The notes beneath the pieces were generated by a model. That model saw nothing but the letters and a program-made list of their open reading frames with translations. It did no database searches and had not been told where the DNA came from. A stretch of 60,930 nucleotides of DNA from Marisediminicola sp040546025 (GTDB lineage Bacteria > Actinomycetota > Actinomycetes > Actinomycetales > Microbacteriaceae). Location of the stretch: NCBI RefSeq assembly GCF_040546025.1, contig NZ_JBEPNA010000015.1:1-60930 (forward strand). The letters run 5' to 3'. Position numbers and translations under genes: made by a program. Below are positions 51,701 through 60,696 of this stretch, piece by piece (positions within the stretch are counted from its first letter, which is position 1; each line of letters begins with the position of its first letter).

Positions 51701-52218
51701 CAGCTCTGCTCGATGACCCCCAGGCGTTTCGCGGCAACCGCATGGCCCAGCTTAAGCAGGCAGCCGACGCCCTACGGGCTCGCATCGACGAAGTCCTTGC
51801 GGTGAACCGTGCAGCGGCTATTGCGGAGATCGAGTCACGCAGAACTGCACTGCTCGGCAGCACGATCTACCGCGACGCGACCGAAGACGCACAACAGCGC
51901 GTCGTCAGGACGGTCGACCAGCTGATCACCCGCATCGGCGACGAGCCTCAAATTGCACTCATCCGCGAGCTGGGGAACAGCTTCGAGGAGACCCTCTTCC
52001 CCGCACTGCTCGATCAGCTCGCCGCAACAGCGCGGCCAGCCGAGGGGACTGACGATCCAGCACCCGCTCCGGTCAAGCAGACTATCTCGGTCAAGACGAT
52101 CACAGCTACCGGCGTGCATGGCGTTCTGGAGACACCCGAAGACGTCGACCGGTATGTCGCGGCACTCCGAGCGTCGCTAATTGACGCGCTCAATGACGGA
52201 AAGCGGATCGCCCTGTAA
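48724..52218 (+). CDS. brxC: BrxC, BREX P-loop ATPase
   Basis: A 1164-residue ATPase, within the usual BrxC range. It starts MKLNAIFAKDVQRPIEGVIK, with Walker A GFFGSGKSHLLKML near residues 64-77 and a nuclease-free AAA-like core (NFYVDEVGQFIGSN, likely Walker B, near residue 255). Long helical and coiled regions follow to a C-terminal VETPEDVDRYVAALR-like end. BrxC is essential for both methylation and phage exclusion and is thought to assemble the complex using ATP. It has the same strand and tight spacing as brxB. No damage is seen. Confidence 0.93.
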   Translation: MKLNAIFAKDVQRPIEGVIKADDTAHLSTEVDEYVLTNEAAKGLELLLEAYTNYTNANGVWVSGFFGSGKSHLLKMLAHLLGDVEGQEFSRERVSHSFGVKAQGAFLPALLGKADRIPAKSLLFNIDQKATLISKDQSDALLKVFVKVFDESRGYYGEQGHIARFECQMDEEGQLEAFKEAFKSISGRDWVERRPSFGLPTVRKQVNEAYAQVTGVDTSSAPDILTTYQATYAVSIEDFADEVSAWIDKQEPGYRLNFYVDEVGQFIGSNTHLMLNLQTIAESLNTKCQGRAWVFVTSQEDMDKVVGDRTKQQGNDFSKIQARFNTRVKLTSADVEEVIRKRLLEKNSQGAATLSAIHSLESANFKTLFDFVDGAKTYRNYPDEEHFVGTYPFVSYQFPLFQAAIEGISDHNVFEGRNSSVGERSMLGVVQQVAKDIGDVEVGTLATFDHMFAGIRASLKSAAQRSIDVAERNLDNELAVRLLKALFLIKYVESFQATTRNLTVLVYDRFGLDLPALSKQVQEALTLLETQTYVQRSGNVYEYLTNEEQVIEEEIKNVDIDASEVAGRLFKILSQDVVRTSKLRYAKNGQDFAFGYKLDDQVYGQQRELSMHFITPEYPYDAQTIRAHSTGKDELRVVLEPDERVLSDLRLLIKTEKYTKRKQTTSLSAVEDQILRSKAALNVEREKELIERIRRAAGKAELVINAANVTSGSQDALARVTDGFQDLIARTYTQLSLLGGTSYTEQQVAGFANPDQSGLIDDPSLSKLAAPGDEVLSHVLRRDRLGEQVTVKSIVDTFQAKPYGWDLASIEVVIAWLVGASKIILTVDANALKRSEVAGVLRNTQKHSHAVVAPQKTFDERKVAAFRSFCTDFFDEATAPKDSLELARHGSDKLRSKLDELKARVTGSKYPFVSQLDASISLLEQVVGKPDEWYLSEFALGDELLDAKESVSDPIQAFLGGEQRAIFDDAAELLRANVSNLGYLSAGSDGEVTALLDDPQAFRGNRMAQLKQAADALRARIDEVLAVNRAAAIAEIESRRTALLGSTIYRDATEDAQQRVVRTVDQLITRIGDEPQIALIRELGNSFEETLFPALLDQLAATARPAEGTDDPAPAPVKQTISVKTITATGVHGVLETPEDVDRYVAALRASLIDALNDGKRIAL

Positions 52219-52234
52219 TGGAAAAGACACACTG

Positions 52235-55200
52235 ATGGAAACCGCACCACTCAAGTCGTTCGCCACCTGGGCGCGCATCGCCCTGATCCGCGAAGTCAAC
52301 GCGCGCATCGTCGCGGTGCTCGCTCCGGCCTCCAAAGACCGAGTTGAAAGTGCCAGCGTGGTCGCTGCACTCGAGCGCGATATCGCGGCCGGGGGCGGCG
52401 GCGAAACCGGACGTGATGCTATAGCCGACAAGGTTGCCTACACCTGGTTCAACCGCATCATCGCTCTACGTTTCATGGATGCCAACGGCTACACCGGCAT
52501 CGGTATCGTCTCGCCTCCGCGCGGGCAGACCACCGGGCAGCCGGAAGTGCTGGCCGACGCCAAGCGCGGGAGCATCGACCCCGCCGTCGTCACGAACAAG
52601 CGCACCATCGAGGCGATCACCGCACTGCTCGACGGCACGCGCCGCAGCGACGACGCGCAGGGCGAGGCATACGCCCTGCTGCTCGCCGAGTACTGCCGCC
52701 ACTGGAACCGCTCGATGCCGTTCATGTTCGAGCGCGAAGGCGACTACACCGAGTTGCTCATCCCCTCCAACATGCTCGCTGATGACTCCGTGATCGCCCG
52801 CGCTACCACGGTGCTCACCGAAGACGTCTGCCAGGACGTCGAGGTGATCGGCTGGCTATACCAGTTCTACATCTCGGAGCGGAAGGACGAGGTCTTCGCC
52901 GGGTTCAAGAAGAACAAGAAGGCCGGCGCCCCCGAGATTCCCGCCGCTACCCAGCTCTTCACTCCGCACTGGATTGTCCGCTACCTAGTCGAGAACTCCC
53001 TCGGACGCCTATGGCTCCTCAACCGGCCGACCTCGCGCCTGGCCGAGCAGATGGAGTACTATCTCGCGCCGGTCGATGAGGAGATCGACTTCCTCAAGAT
53101 CGAAACCCCTGAAGAGCTCAAGGTTATCGACCCTGCCTGCGGCTCGGGCCACATGCTCACCTATGCTTTCGACCTCCTGTACTCGATCTATGAGGAAGAA
53201 GGCTACGCGCCGGCCGATATCTCTGGCCTGATTCTCCAGCACAATCTCTTTGGCGCCGAAATCGACCCTCGAGCCGGTGTGCTGGCCGCGTTCGCCCTAG
53301 CGATGAAAGCGCGGGCGAGGCAGCGCACGTTCTTCTCGAAGGGCGTCCAGCCGAACGTCTGCGTGCTGGAGCCGATCCATTTCGACCCTGCTGAACTCGA
53401 CTACTTGTGGTCGCGGAGCAAGAGCGTCAATATCGCGCGCGCCGACGCCGACACTTTCTGGAACAGATTCGAGCACGCCGACACCCTCGGCTCGCTCATT
53501 CAGCCGAGCGAGAAACTCGTCGTACCGCTAAAGCGGTACTTCGAAGATCACCCAGCGAGCGACGGCGACATACTTGCTGCTGATGTTCATGCGAAGGTTA
53601 CGCGCGTGATTCGACAGGCGGAGTTCCTCACTCCAAAATATTCGGTGCTCGTCGCGAATCCTCCATACATGGGCAGCGGCAATATGGGTGACCGCTTGGC
53701 TCAGTTCGCGGGTCGCAACTTCAAGACCAGCAAATATGACCTGTTCGCAATGTTCATCGAGCGCAGCTTCAGCCTTGTCTGCCCGCGAGGCGTCGCCGCC
53801 CTAGTGACGATGGAAGCTTGGATGACGGGGGCCGCCTACGCAAAATTTCGGAGTGAAGTCGTCTTCAAACAGGACCTTCGGTCGCTGGTTCATATGCCTT
53901 ACTTGGGCAAGGGGCGAACAGCTATGGGGATCAATTTTGGTATCTCCGCGATGGTCCTTCGGAGAGCCGTCGGAGGATCGGATCGAGCTGCTTTTCAGTG
54001 CATTCGCCACTACGAACTGGACGACTTCGGCGTGCCGATAGAGTTCCCTGTTCGTAACGAGCGGTTCTCGCTCGTCCGCATGGATGAATTCACCGAGATT
54101 CCGGGCATGCCAGTTATCTATGCCGCATCTTCCGAGGATCTCGCGGCTTTGGCTGCCCGTCCGAAGGTTTCGGATCTCGTAACAACGCGCGAGGGACTGA
54201 CAACGGGTGACAATGATCGGTTTCTTCGCAGATGGTTCGAAGTGTCCAGTTGTCGTATCGCGCCTCCCGATCAGGTCGCGAGTAGTGGTTTCACTTCGCA
54301 CCGCTGGTACATGTACGTCAAGGGTGGCGAGTTCCGGCGCTGGTACGGGAACCTTGACTTCGTAGTCGACTGGGAAAACAGTGGGGAACGGGTAAAAGTC
54401 AACGTTGATACGAAGACCGGGCGGGTGCGATCTCATAATTACAACGGTGAATTCGGCTTTCTCGAAGGCCTGACCTGGTCGGGCGTCTCTAGCAGCAGGT
54501 TTTCGGCCAGATACGTTCCTGCCGGCCACATGTTCGATGCCAAGGGCCCGATGGGATTTGGGGGGAATCGCACTAATCTCTTGGCCGCGATGGCGGTTCT
54601 CAATAGCGGCGCTGCCGACCGATACCTTGGGATGCTGGCGCCAAACCTAGACTTCAAGCTCGGTCACGTGCTGAACCTGCCAGCCCCAGCGGCCGCGGCC
54701 GTGCGGGACGAACTGAGTCAGATCGCCGAAGAGGCCATTCTGGCCTCGAAGGCGCTCTGGGATGAGGCCGAGACTTCAGCGGACTTTGATCGTTTGCCAA
54801 TCATCCGGAGGTCCGCCAGGGCCGAGGACTGCGTGACCGAGGTTGCGCGTCAGCGGGCGGACATTGCAGCCACCCTGAGCGAGTTGAGGAGCCAAGTGGA
54901 TGCCGTACTCTCGGCAGAGCGCCAAGGGCAAGAGGTCGGGAGGGAATCTCTAGACGATGACTCTGAAACTGCCGTCATTCCAGTGGCGGAGCGGATGAGG
55001 GATCTCATGTCGTACGCCGTCGGTTGCATGCTCGGCCGCTACAGCCTCGACGAGCCCGGACTGATCCTCGCAAATCAGGGTGACACGCTGCAGGAATACC
55101 TGGCCAAAGTGCCGAAGCCTTCGTTCATGCCAGACAAGGACAACGTCATCCCGATCGTGGACGGCGATTGGTTCGAGGACGATATCGTGGCGCGGTTCCG

Positions 55201-55720
55201 GCAATTTCTGCGCGTCGCGTTCGGTGAGGAGTACTTCGAGGAGAACCTGCGTTTCGTCACCGACTCGCTCGACGTGAAAGACCTCCGCGACTACTTCCTC
55301 AAATCCTTCTACAAGGACCACGTACAGCGGTACAAGAAGCGTCCGATCTACTGGCTGTTCTCCAGTCCAAAGGGCTCATTCAACGCCCTCATCTACATGC
55401 ATCGCTACACGCCGTCTACCGTCTCGACGGTGTTGAACGAGTACCTGCGGGAGTTCAAGGCGAAGTTGGAGGCCAGCCGCCAGCACCACGTGAGACTCGC
55501 GGCAGGTGACGGCACGCCCCGCGAGAAGGCCGCGGCCGAGAAAGAAGTGGATCGGCTGCGCAAGGTGTTGCTCGAACTCGACGAGTACGAACACGGCGTG
55601 CTTTACCCGCTTGCCACCCAGCAACTCGCCATCGACCTTGACGACGGTGTGAAGGCCAACTACTCCAAGTTCGCCGATGCGCTCAAGAAGATCCCTGGCT
55701 TGGATGCGATCGATGAGTGA
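52235..55720 (+). CDS. pglX: PglX, BREX adenine-specific DNA methyltransferase
   Basis: A 1161-residue N6-adenine methyltransferase. The AdoMet motif DPACGSG is at residues 299-305 and the catalytic NPPYMG at 475-480, with the long C-terminal target-recognition region after it. PglX marks host DNA, usually at the fifth base of a 6-bp non-palindromic site, on one strand only; the site cannot be read here. The ATG at 52235 is 16 bp after brxC, with a weak upstream GGAAAAG. The stop overlaps the pglZ start by 8 bp. Bases 53640-54960, the likely recognition domain, look less GC-rich than their flanks, in keeping with domain exchange. No slippery homopolymer was found. Confidence 0.94.
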   Translation: METAPLKSFATWARIALIREVNARIVAVLAPASKDRVESASVVAALERDIAAGGGGETGRDAIADKVAYTWFNRIIALRFMDANGYTGIGIVSPPRGQTTGQPEVLADAKRGSIDPAVVTNKRTIEAITALLDGTRRSDDAQGEAYALLLAEYCRHWNRSMPFMFEREGDYTELLIPSNMLADDSVIARATTVLTEDVCQDVEVIGWLYQFYISERKDEVFAGFKKNKKAGAPEIPAATQLFTPHWIVRYLVENSLGRLWLLNRPTSRLAEQMEYYLAPVDEEIDFLKIETPEELKVIDPACGSGHMLTYAFDLLYSIYEEEGYAPADISGLILQHNLFGAEIDPRAGVLAAFALAMKARARQRTFFSKGVQPNVCVLEPIHFDPAELDYLWSRSKSVNIARADADTFWNRFEHADTLGSLIQPSEKLVVPLKRYFEDHPASDGDILAADVHAKVTRVIRQAEFLTPKYSVLVANPPYMGSGNMGDRLAQFAGRNFKTSKYDLFAMFIERSFSLVCPRGVAALVTMEAWMTGAAYAKFRSEVVFKQDLRSLVHMPYLGKGRTAMGINFGISAMVLRRAVGGSDRAAFQCIRHYELDDFGVPIEFPVRNERFSLVRMDEFTEIPGMPVIYAASSEDLAALAARPKVSDLVTTREGLTTGDNDRFLRRWFEVSSCRIAPPDQVASSGFTSHRWYMYVKGGEFRRWYGNLDFVVDWENSGERVKVNVDTKTGRVRSHNYNGEFGFLEGLTWSGVSSSRFSARYVPAGHMFDAKGPMGFGGNRTNLLAAMAVLNSGAADRYLGMLAPNLDFKLGHVLNLPAPAAAAVRDELSQIAEEAILASKALWDEAETSADFDRLPIIRRSARAEDCVTEVARQRADIAATLSELRSQVDAVLSAERQGQEVGRESLDDDSETAVIPVAERMRDLMSYAVGCMLGRYSLDEPGLILANQGDTLQEYLAKVPKPSFMPDKDNVIPIVDGDWFEDDIVARFRQFLRVAFGEEYFEENLRFVTDSLDVKDLRDYFLKSFYKDHVQRYKKRPIYWLFSSPKGSFNALIYMHRYTPSTVSTVLNEYLREFKAKLEASRQHHVRLAAGDGTPREKAAAEKEVDRLRKVLLELDEYEHGVLYPLATQQLAIDLDDGVKANYSKFADALKKIPGLDAIDE

Positions 55721-58208
55721 AACCTCCGCAGTGAAGGAGCACTTGGCGCGTCGGTTCTATACGCAACGCGTCGTCTTCTGGCATGACCCAGACGGTGAGT
55801 ATGTGGGCGACCTCGACGCACTTGGCCTGGATGGCATCGAGACGGTGCGCGTAGAGAACAATGAGTACGCGGTGAAGAACCGGCTGCTGCACGCCGCGCC
55901 GAAGTCCAAGTTCCTCGTCTATCGCGTGGGATCTGTCCCGACTGGGGCCTCGAACTGGCTGCTCGACCTCGAACTGGCCTACGGAGTATTTACGGCCGAC
56001 CGCACCTCACTTGTGCAGCAGGAACTCGGCCTGACCGCAGACGGCATCGACGAAGTTGTCCGTGTGCACGAGAAGTTCTTCCGGGCGGCGAAGCGCGTGC
56101 AGAGCCTCAAGGCGCTGCTTGAGCCGGACGACGACGTCGACAAGCTGCGGGCGAAGATGTTGGCCGTGCTTCTCGGACAACGCGAGCACAGCCTGCTCGA
56201 ACTCACGCGCACGCTGCTGATCGAGAACGCAGCCGGCGGTGATGCGAAATACCGTGCGCTCGTCGACTACGGGCTCGACGAGTTCCACTGGAAGGGTGCG
56301 GCCGCAATCTACGGTTACACGTCGCCGAGCCCGAGTATCGACGACTTCGCACTGTGGATGTTCCGGCAGGCGATCGACGGGTTCAAGTCGGATCGCCCGG
56401 GCGGGCTGCGCAATATCCAGCTTGACTTCGCGAGCCTGCGCAACGACCGACGCAGCACGGACTCACTCGCAGAAATCGCCAGACGCGCGGCATCGGATCT
56501 CGACTACGCGGGCAGCATCGAGGACGCCACGTTCCGTGACCTCGCGGGCAACGATCTCTTCGAGGAGGTCGAACGCAAGATCATTAGCGACCTCGCGCGT
56601 ACCGTCGCCGAGCGCACGGTCACCGCGCGCGACGTCAGCGACGTCATTCGGAGTCGCCAGAGCAGCATTTGGATTGACGGCTACCGCAAGCTGTACGCGG
56701 CCATCGGGAGTGCGTCGGAACTGCTGAGCGAGTTGACGACGCTGAAGCTCACCGTCTCGTCGTTCGATGACGGGCTCGACCGCTACCGGCGGGAGTGGTT
56801 TCGCATTGACCAGCTCTACCGGCAGTTCGTGTTCTCCGCGCGTACGGCCGAGCACTCTGGGCCGCTTGAGGCTTTGCGTGCCGAGGTGGAGAAGTTCTAC
56901 GCGAACAAGTTCCTCTACGAGCTGGGCAATGCATGGCAGCAACAGGTCGATGCGACGGACCGGTGGCGTTCGTCGGCGCTACGCCCGCAGACCGCGTTCT
57001 ACGCAGAGCATGTCGCGCCGATCATCCGCGATGGCCGCAAGAAGGCCGTCGTCATCATCTCGGACGCTCTGCGCTACGAGGTTGCTGAAGAACTCGGCAC
57101 GCGTATTCGGCAGGAAGACCGGTTCGACGCGACTCTCGACGCCGTGCTCGGCGTGCTGCCCAGCTACACCCAACTCGGCATGGCCGCTCTCCTGCCGCAC
57201 AAGACGATCGGTCATTCGAAGGGTGGCGACCCCGTGCTCGTTGATGGGCAGCGCTCCGACGGCACGGCAAATCGCAACAAGGTGCTCGGCGCTGTCGACG
57301 GCAAAGCGATTCAGGCGGAGGATGTCCTCGCGCTCTCACGGGATGAGCTGCGTGAGCTCTATGCGCAGCACCAGGTACTGTACGTGTACCACGACCGCAT
57401 CGATGCGACCGGCGACAAAGCCCGCACCGAACGCCAAGTCTTCGAGGCTGCCGACGACGCGCTTCGCGAGCTGGTCGATCTCGTCAAGCGGCTCACGAAC
57501 GCCAACGCGACCAACATCCTCATCACCGCCGACCACGGGTTTCTGTTCCAGGACACCGCGCTCGCGGATTCGTTCTACCTCTCCACGCTCCCACAGGGCG
57601 ATGATGTCACCGTCACCAACCGCCGATATGTGCTTGGTCGGGGGTTGAAGGACGACCCGGCATTCCGTACCTTCGCCCCGGAGCAGATCGGCCTGGACAG
57701 CGATCTTCAGGTGCAGATTCCCAAATCAATCCACCGGCTGCGCCTGCCCGGTGCTGGTTCACGGTTCGTGCACGGCGGTGCTGCTTTGCAGGAGATAGTC
57801 GTACCTGTGCTGACGATCAATAAGAAGCGCAAGAGCGACACCCGACTGGTCAACGTAGAGGTGCTGCCCGAGTCTGACAAGATCACCACTGGCCAACTCG
57901 TCGTCAAGTTGTTCCAGTCCGAGCCGATAAGCGAGAAGGTGCAGCCCCGGACGGTGCGCGCCGGTCTTTACGTCGGTGAGACGTTGATCTCCAACGAGCA
58001 CGAGCTGACGTTCGACCAAGATTCGACCGACAAGCGTGACCGCTATCAGAGCGCACACATGCTACTCAGCCAGGACGCGAACGAGTTCAACAACCGCGCC
58101 GTCGAGTTCCGGCTCGAGGAGCGCATCCCGAACACCAACCAGTGGCGCGTGTATGCCAAGGCGATGTACACACTGAAGCGGTCGTTCGCCTCGGACTTCG
58201 ATTTCTAG
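55713..58208 (+). CDS. pglZ: PglZ, BREX alkaline-phosphatase-fold protein
   Basis: An 831-residue protein. An N-terminal helical region starts VKEHLARRFYTQRVVFWHDP, and the PglZ phosphatase-like domain occupies roughly residues 445-720. Metal-site motifs are IISDALRYEVAEEL (Asp451) and ITADHGFLFQD (Asp607, His608), as in the alkaline-phosphatase superfamily. It is an obligate BREX component; the substrate in vivo is not known, though metal-dependent nuclease activity has been reported for relatives. It overlaps pglX by 8 bp and is followed by brxL after 12 bp. Confidence 0.93.
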   Translation: MSETSAVKEHLARRFYTQRVVFWHDPDGEYVGDLDALGLDGIETVRVENNEYAVKNRLLHAAPKSKFLVYRVGSVPTGASNWLLDLELAYGVFTADRTSLVQQELGLTADGIDEVVRVHEKFFRAAKRVQSLKALLEPDDDVDKLRAKMLAVLLGQREHSLLELTRTLLIENAAGGDAKYRALVDYGLDEFHWKGAAAIYGYTSPSPSIDDFALWMFRQAIDGFKSDRPGGLRNIQLDFASLRNDRRSTDSLAEIARRAASDLDYAGSIEDATFRDLAGNDLFEEVERKIISDLARTVAERTVTARDVSDVIRSRQSSIWIDGYRKLYAAIGSASELLSELTTLKLTVSSFDDGLDRYRREWFRIDQLYRQFVFSARTAEHSGPLEALRAEVEKFYANKFLYELGNAWQQQVDATDRWRSSALRPQTAFYAEHVAPIIRDGRKKAVVIISDALRYEVAEELGTRIRQEDRFDATLDAVLGVLPSYTQLGMAALLPHKTIGHSKGGDPVLVDGQRSDGTANRNKVLGAVDGKAIQAEDVLALSRDELRELYAQHQVLYVYHDRIDATGDKARTERQVFEAADDALRELVDLVKRLTNANATNILITADHGFLFQDTALADSFYLSTLPQGDDVTVTNRRYVLGRGLKDDPAFRTFAPEQIGLDSDLQVQIPKSIHRLRLPGAGSRFVHGGAALQEIVVPVLTINKKRKSDTRLVNVEVLPESDKITTGQLVVKLFQSEPISEKVQPRTVRAGLYVGETLISNEHELTFDQDSTDKRDRYQSAHMLLSQDANEFNNRAVEFRLEERIPNTNQWRVYAKAMYTLKRSFASDFDF

Positions 58209-58220
58209 GATAGGACAGCC

Positions 58221-60356
58221 ATGACACTTGACAGCGTCACGCAGCCGGAGGGCGACGCGCCCGAAAGCGGAGCAGCCGCAGTCCCACCGCCGCAGACTGA
58301 CCTCGACCGCAAGATCAACGAGCACTTCGCCGGTTCGGTCGTGCGCAAAGACCTGGTGAAAGCTGTCAAGGGGAACGCGATCGTGCCCTCTTACGTACTC
58401 GAGTACCTTCTCGGACAATACGCGGCATCCGATGACGAGGCGACCATCCAAGCCGGCATCGTCGCGGTACGGAAGATCCTTGCCGATCACTACGTGCAGC
58501 GAAACCAGTCGGAGCTCGTGAAGTCCACCATCAAGGAGCGCGGCCGTCACCGCGTCATCGACAAGGTGACCGTGACGCTCAACGAGAAGGATGACGTCTA
58601 CCAAGCGGAGTTCGCCAATCTCGGAATCAAGGGCGTCCTTGTCGATAGCCCGACCATCACGGCGCACCCGAAACTCCTCGTCGGCGGGGTTTGGTGCATC
58701 TGCGACGTCGAGTATTTCCACACAGATGACGCCCGCTTGGTGCCGTGGGTTCTCGGTTCCTTGAAGCCAATCCAGATGTCCAACTTCGACTTCGACGGAT
58801 ACCTCGCCGCGCGGAGAGAGTTCACCACCGATGAGTGGATCGACCTGCTCATCCAGTCGATTGGGTTCGATCCGGAGCTGTTCGGCCGGCGCGCGAAGCT
58901 CATCCAGCTCGTGCGACTCATTCCCTTCGTTGAGCGCAACTACAACCTCGTCGAGCTTGGGCCGAAGGGCACCGGTAAGTCACACATTTTCTCGGAGTTC
59001 TCGCCTCACGGGATGCTGATCTCTGGTGGCGAGGTCACGGTGCCGAAGCTCTTCATCAACAACGCCAACGGGAGGCTGGGTCTCGTCGGTTATTGGGATG
59101 TCGTCGCCTTCGACGAGTTCGCGGGCAAGAAGAAGCGAACCGATAGGTCGCTCGTCGACATCATGAAGAACTACATGGCCAACAAGTCCTTCTCAAGGGG
59201 CACATCGGTCGAGGGCGCAGAAGCATCGATGGTATTCGTCGGCAATACTTCGCACACTGTGCCATTCATGCTCAAGAACTCCGACCTGTTCGACGAGCTC
59301 CCAGAGAGCTATCACGATTCCGCTTTCCTCGACCGACTACACCACTACATCCCGGGCTGGGAAGTCGACACCATCCGCAGCGAGATGTTCTCGAACGGAT
59401 ACGGCTTCGTCGTCGACTACATCGCCGAAGTGCTCAAGTCAATGCGGAACGCCGACTACTCGGATCAATACCAGCAACACTTCACGCTGGGCTCAGACAT
59501 ATCAACACGCGACCGTGATGGCATCCACAAGACCTTCTCCGGACTGATGAAACTGCTCTTCCCGCACGGGGAAGCTACCCAGGCAGAGATCGCGGAGATC
59601 CTGCGATTTTCGATCGAAGGGCGTAAGCGAGTCAAGGATCAGATCCTTCGAATCGACTCGACGATGGCCGATGTGAGGTTCGGTTATTCAGACACCGCGG
59701 GTGTTTGGCACGCGGTGTCCACCCTCGAAGAAGACGAATACCCGACGCACTACCACCGGCACGCTACTCATAAGGCCAGCACCGTCGCCAGCGATGATCA
59801 AGACGATACCGGGCAGGTCGGCGAGGTCGTGGACGAGTCGACAAAAGTGGCTTCGCCTCCCAAGCCGACATTGTTCCAAGGGCATCTGGAGTTCCAAGAG
59901 AACCAACGTGGCGTCTCATACGAAACTATGCTGCTGCCATACATGCGCGGCGCAACAGAGATCACGATCGTTGACCCCTACATTCGTCTCCCGCACCAGG
60001 GTCGCAATCTTGTGGACCTGTTGGCGCTCCTTGCTACCGCGAAAGATCCCGCTGACGAGATCGCCGTTACCCTCCTAACGAAGGAAGATACTGGCGAGTT
60101 CCAACGGCAGCACTTGCTCATGCTGAAAGAGATCCAGGACGAAGCCTCGACCGTGGGTATCAAGTTCACGGTTGTCTGGGACGAGACAATCCACGATCGC
60201 TCAATCAGAGCAGACAACGGATGGAGGATCCTCCTCGGACGAGGGCTCGACATCTTCCAGAAGGGGTCGGGTGGCCAGTTCGACCTCGGTGCGCGCCGTC
60301 AGGAGTTTCGCCAGGTTGTCGCGTTCGGGGTGACGTACATCCGGGAGTCTGCGTGA
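58221..60356 (+). CDS. brxL: BrxL AAA+ ATPase fused to a MITD1-type C-terminal domain
   Basis: A 711-residue protein. Residues 1-470 are the BrxL core: KINEHFAGSVVRKDLVKAVK at the start, Walker A GPKGTGKS (247-254), Walker B VVAFDEF (Asp298, Glu299) and the arginine-rich LDRLHHYIPGWEVD region. A linker at about 500-545 follows. Residues 548-709 then match the PLD-like C-terminal domain of MITD1 (MIT_C): TEITIVDPYIRLPHQGRNL (Asp585), TLLTKED, IHDRSIRADNGWRILLGRGL (His658, Gly673-Arg674-Gly675), DIFQK and FDLG. No Lon-like domain or Ser-Lys dyad is evident. BrxL is the phage-exclusion effector of type I BREX. In eukaryotes the added domain binds membranes at ESCRT-III sites. It is the last gene of the operon. 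Confidence 0.9.
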   Translation: MTLDSVTQPEGDAPESGAAAVPPPQTDLDRKINEHFAGSVVRKDLVKAVKGNAIVPSYVLEYLLGQYAASDDEATIQAGIVAVRKILADHYVQRNQSELVKSTIKERGRHRVIDKVTVTLNEKDDVYQAEFANLGIKGVLVDSPTITAHPKLLVGGVWCICDVEYFHTDDARLVPWVLGSLKPIQMSNFDFDGYLAARREFTTDEWIDLLIQSIGFDPELFGRRAKLIQLVRLIPFVERNYNLVELGPKGTGKSHIFSEFSPHGMLISGGEVTVPKLFINNANGRLGLVGYWDVVAFDEFAGKKKRTDRSLVDIMKNYMANKSFSRGTSVEGAEASMVFVGNTSHTVPFMLKNSDLFDELPESYHDSAFLDRLHHYIPGWEVDTIRSEMFSNGYGFVVDYIAEVLKSMRNADYSDQYQQHFTLGSDISTRDRDGIHKTFSGLMKLLFPHGEATQAEIAEILRFSIEGRKRVKDQILRIDSTMADVRFGYSDTAGVWHAVSTLEEDEYPTHYHRHATHKASTVASDDQDDTGQVGEVVDESTKVASPPKPTLFQGHLEFQENQRGVSYETMLLPYMRGATEITIVDPYIRLPHQGRNLVDLLALLATAKDPADEIAVTLLTKEDTGEFQRQHLLMLKEIQDEASTVGIKFTVVWDETIHDRSIRADNGWRILLGRGLDIFQKGSGGQFDLGARRQEFRQVVAFGVTYIRESA

Positions 60357-60696
60357 TTCACTCAGACAAACGCGCGTCACTGACCAGGCGCAGCCGCCGA
60401 GAGTCCGCCTCTTCAGCGGCAAGGAGGACCAGTAGGTCATAGTCCTGAGATGTTAGGAACGTCGAGGCCGGAGTATCCCGTGATCGCGGGAAACCACACT
60501 TCCCTCCATGTAGAGGAAGCCGCGTACGAGTCACAGTTCGAGCCGATACCTTCCGCTGTTGATTGCGTGTGTCAATGGCCATCGTGGCCGTCGAGAATCC
60601 TGCCGTGTAGCGTCGGTGCGGTCACATTTTCGCCGTCGAAGGTCTAGGCCCGTCTCTCCTGCCCGTGCGGAGGACACTGTCGATCAGGACGCGGTG
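60357..60696. other. Stretch between BREX and the second IS copy
   Basis: About 340 bp. A minus-strand frame ends with TPASTFLTSQDYDLLVLLAA, then EEADSRRLRLVSDARLSE, and stops at 60358, immediately downstream of brxL. It resembles the C-terminus of a decayed gene. GCCGC and GCGGC near 60393-60420 could form a weak terminator for the BREX operon. Nothing intact is seen. Confidence 0.4.

Noticed and set aside
47500..60356. Type 2 BREX (Pgl) assignment.
   Set aside because: No pglW kinase or brxD gene is present; brxA, brxB and brxL at these places define type I.
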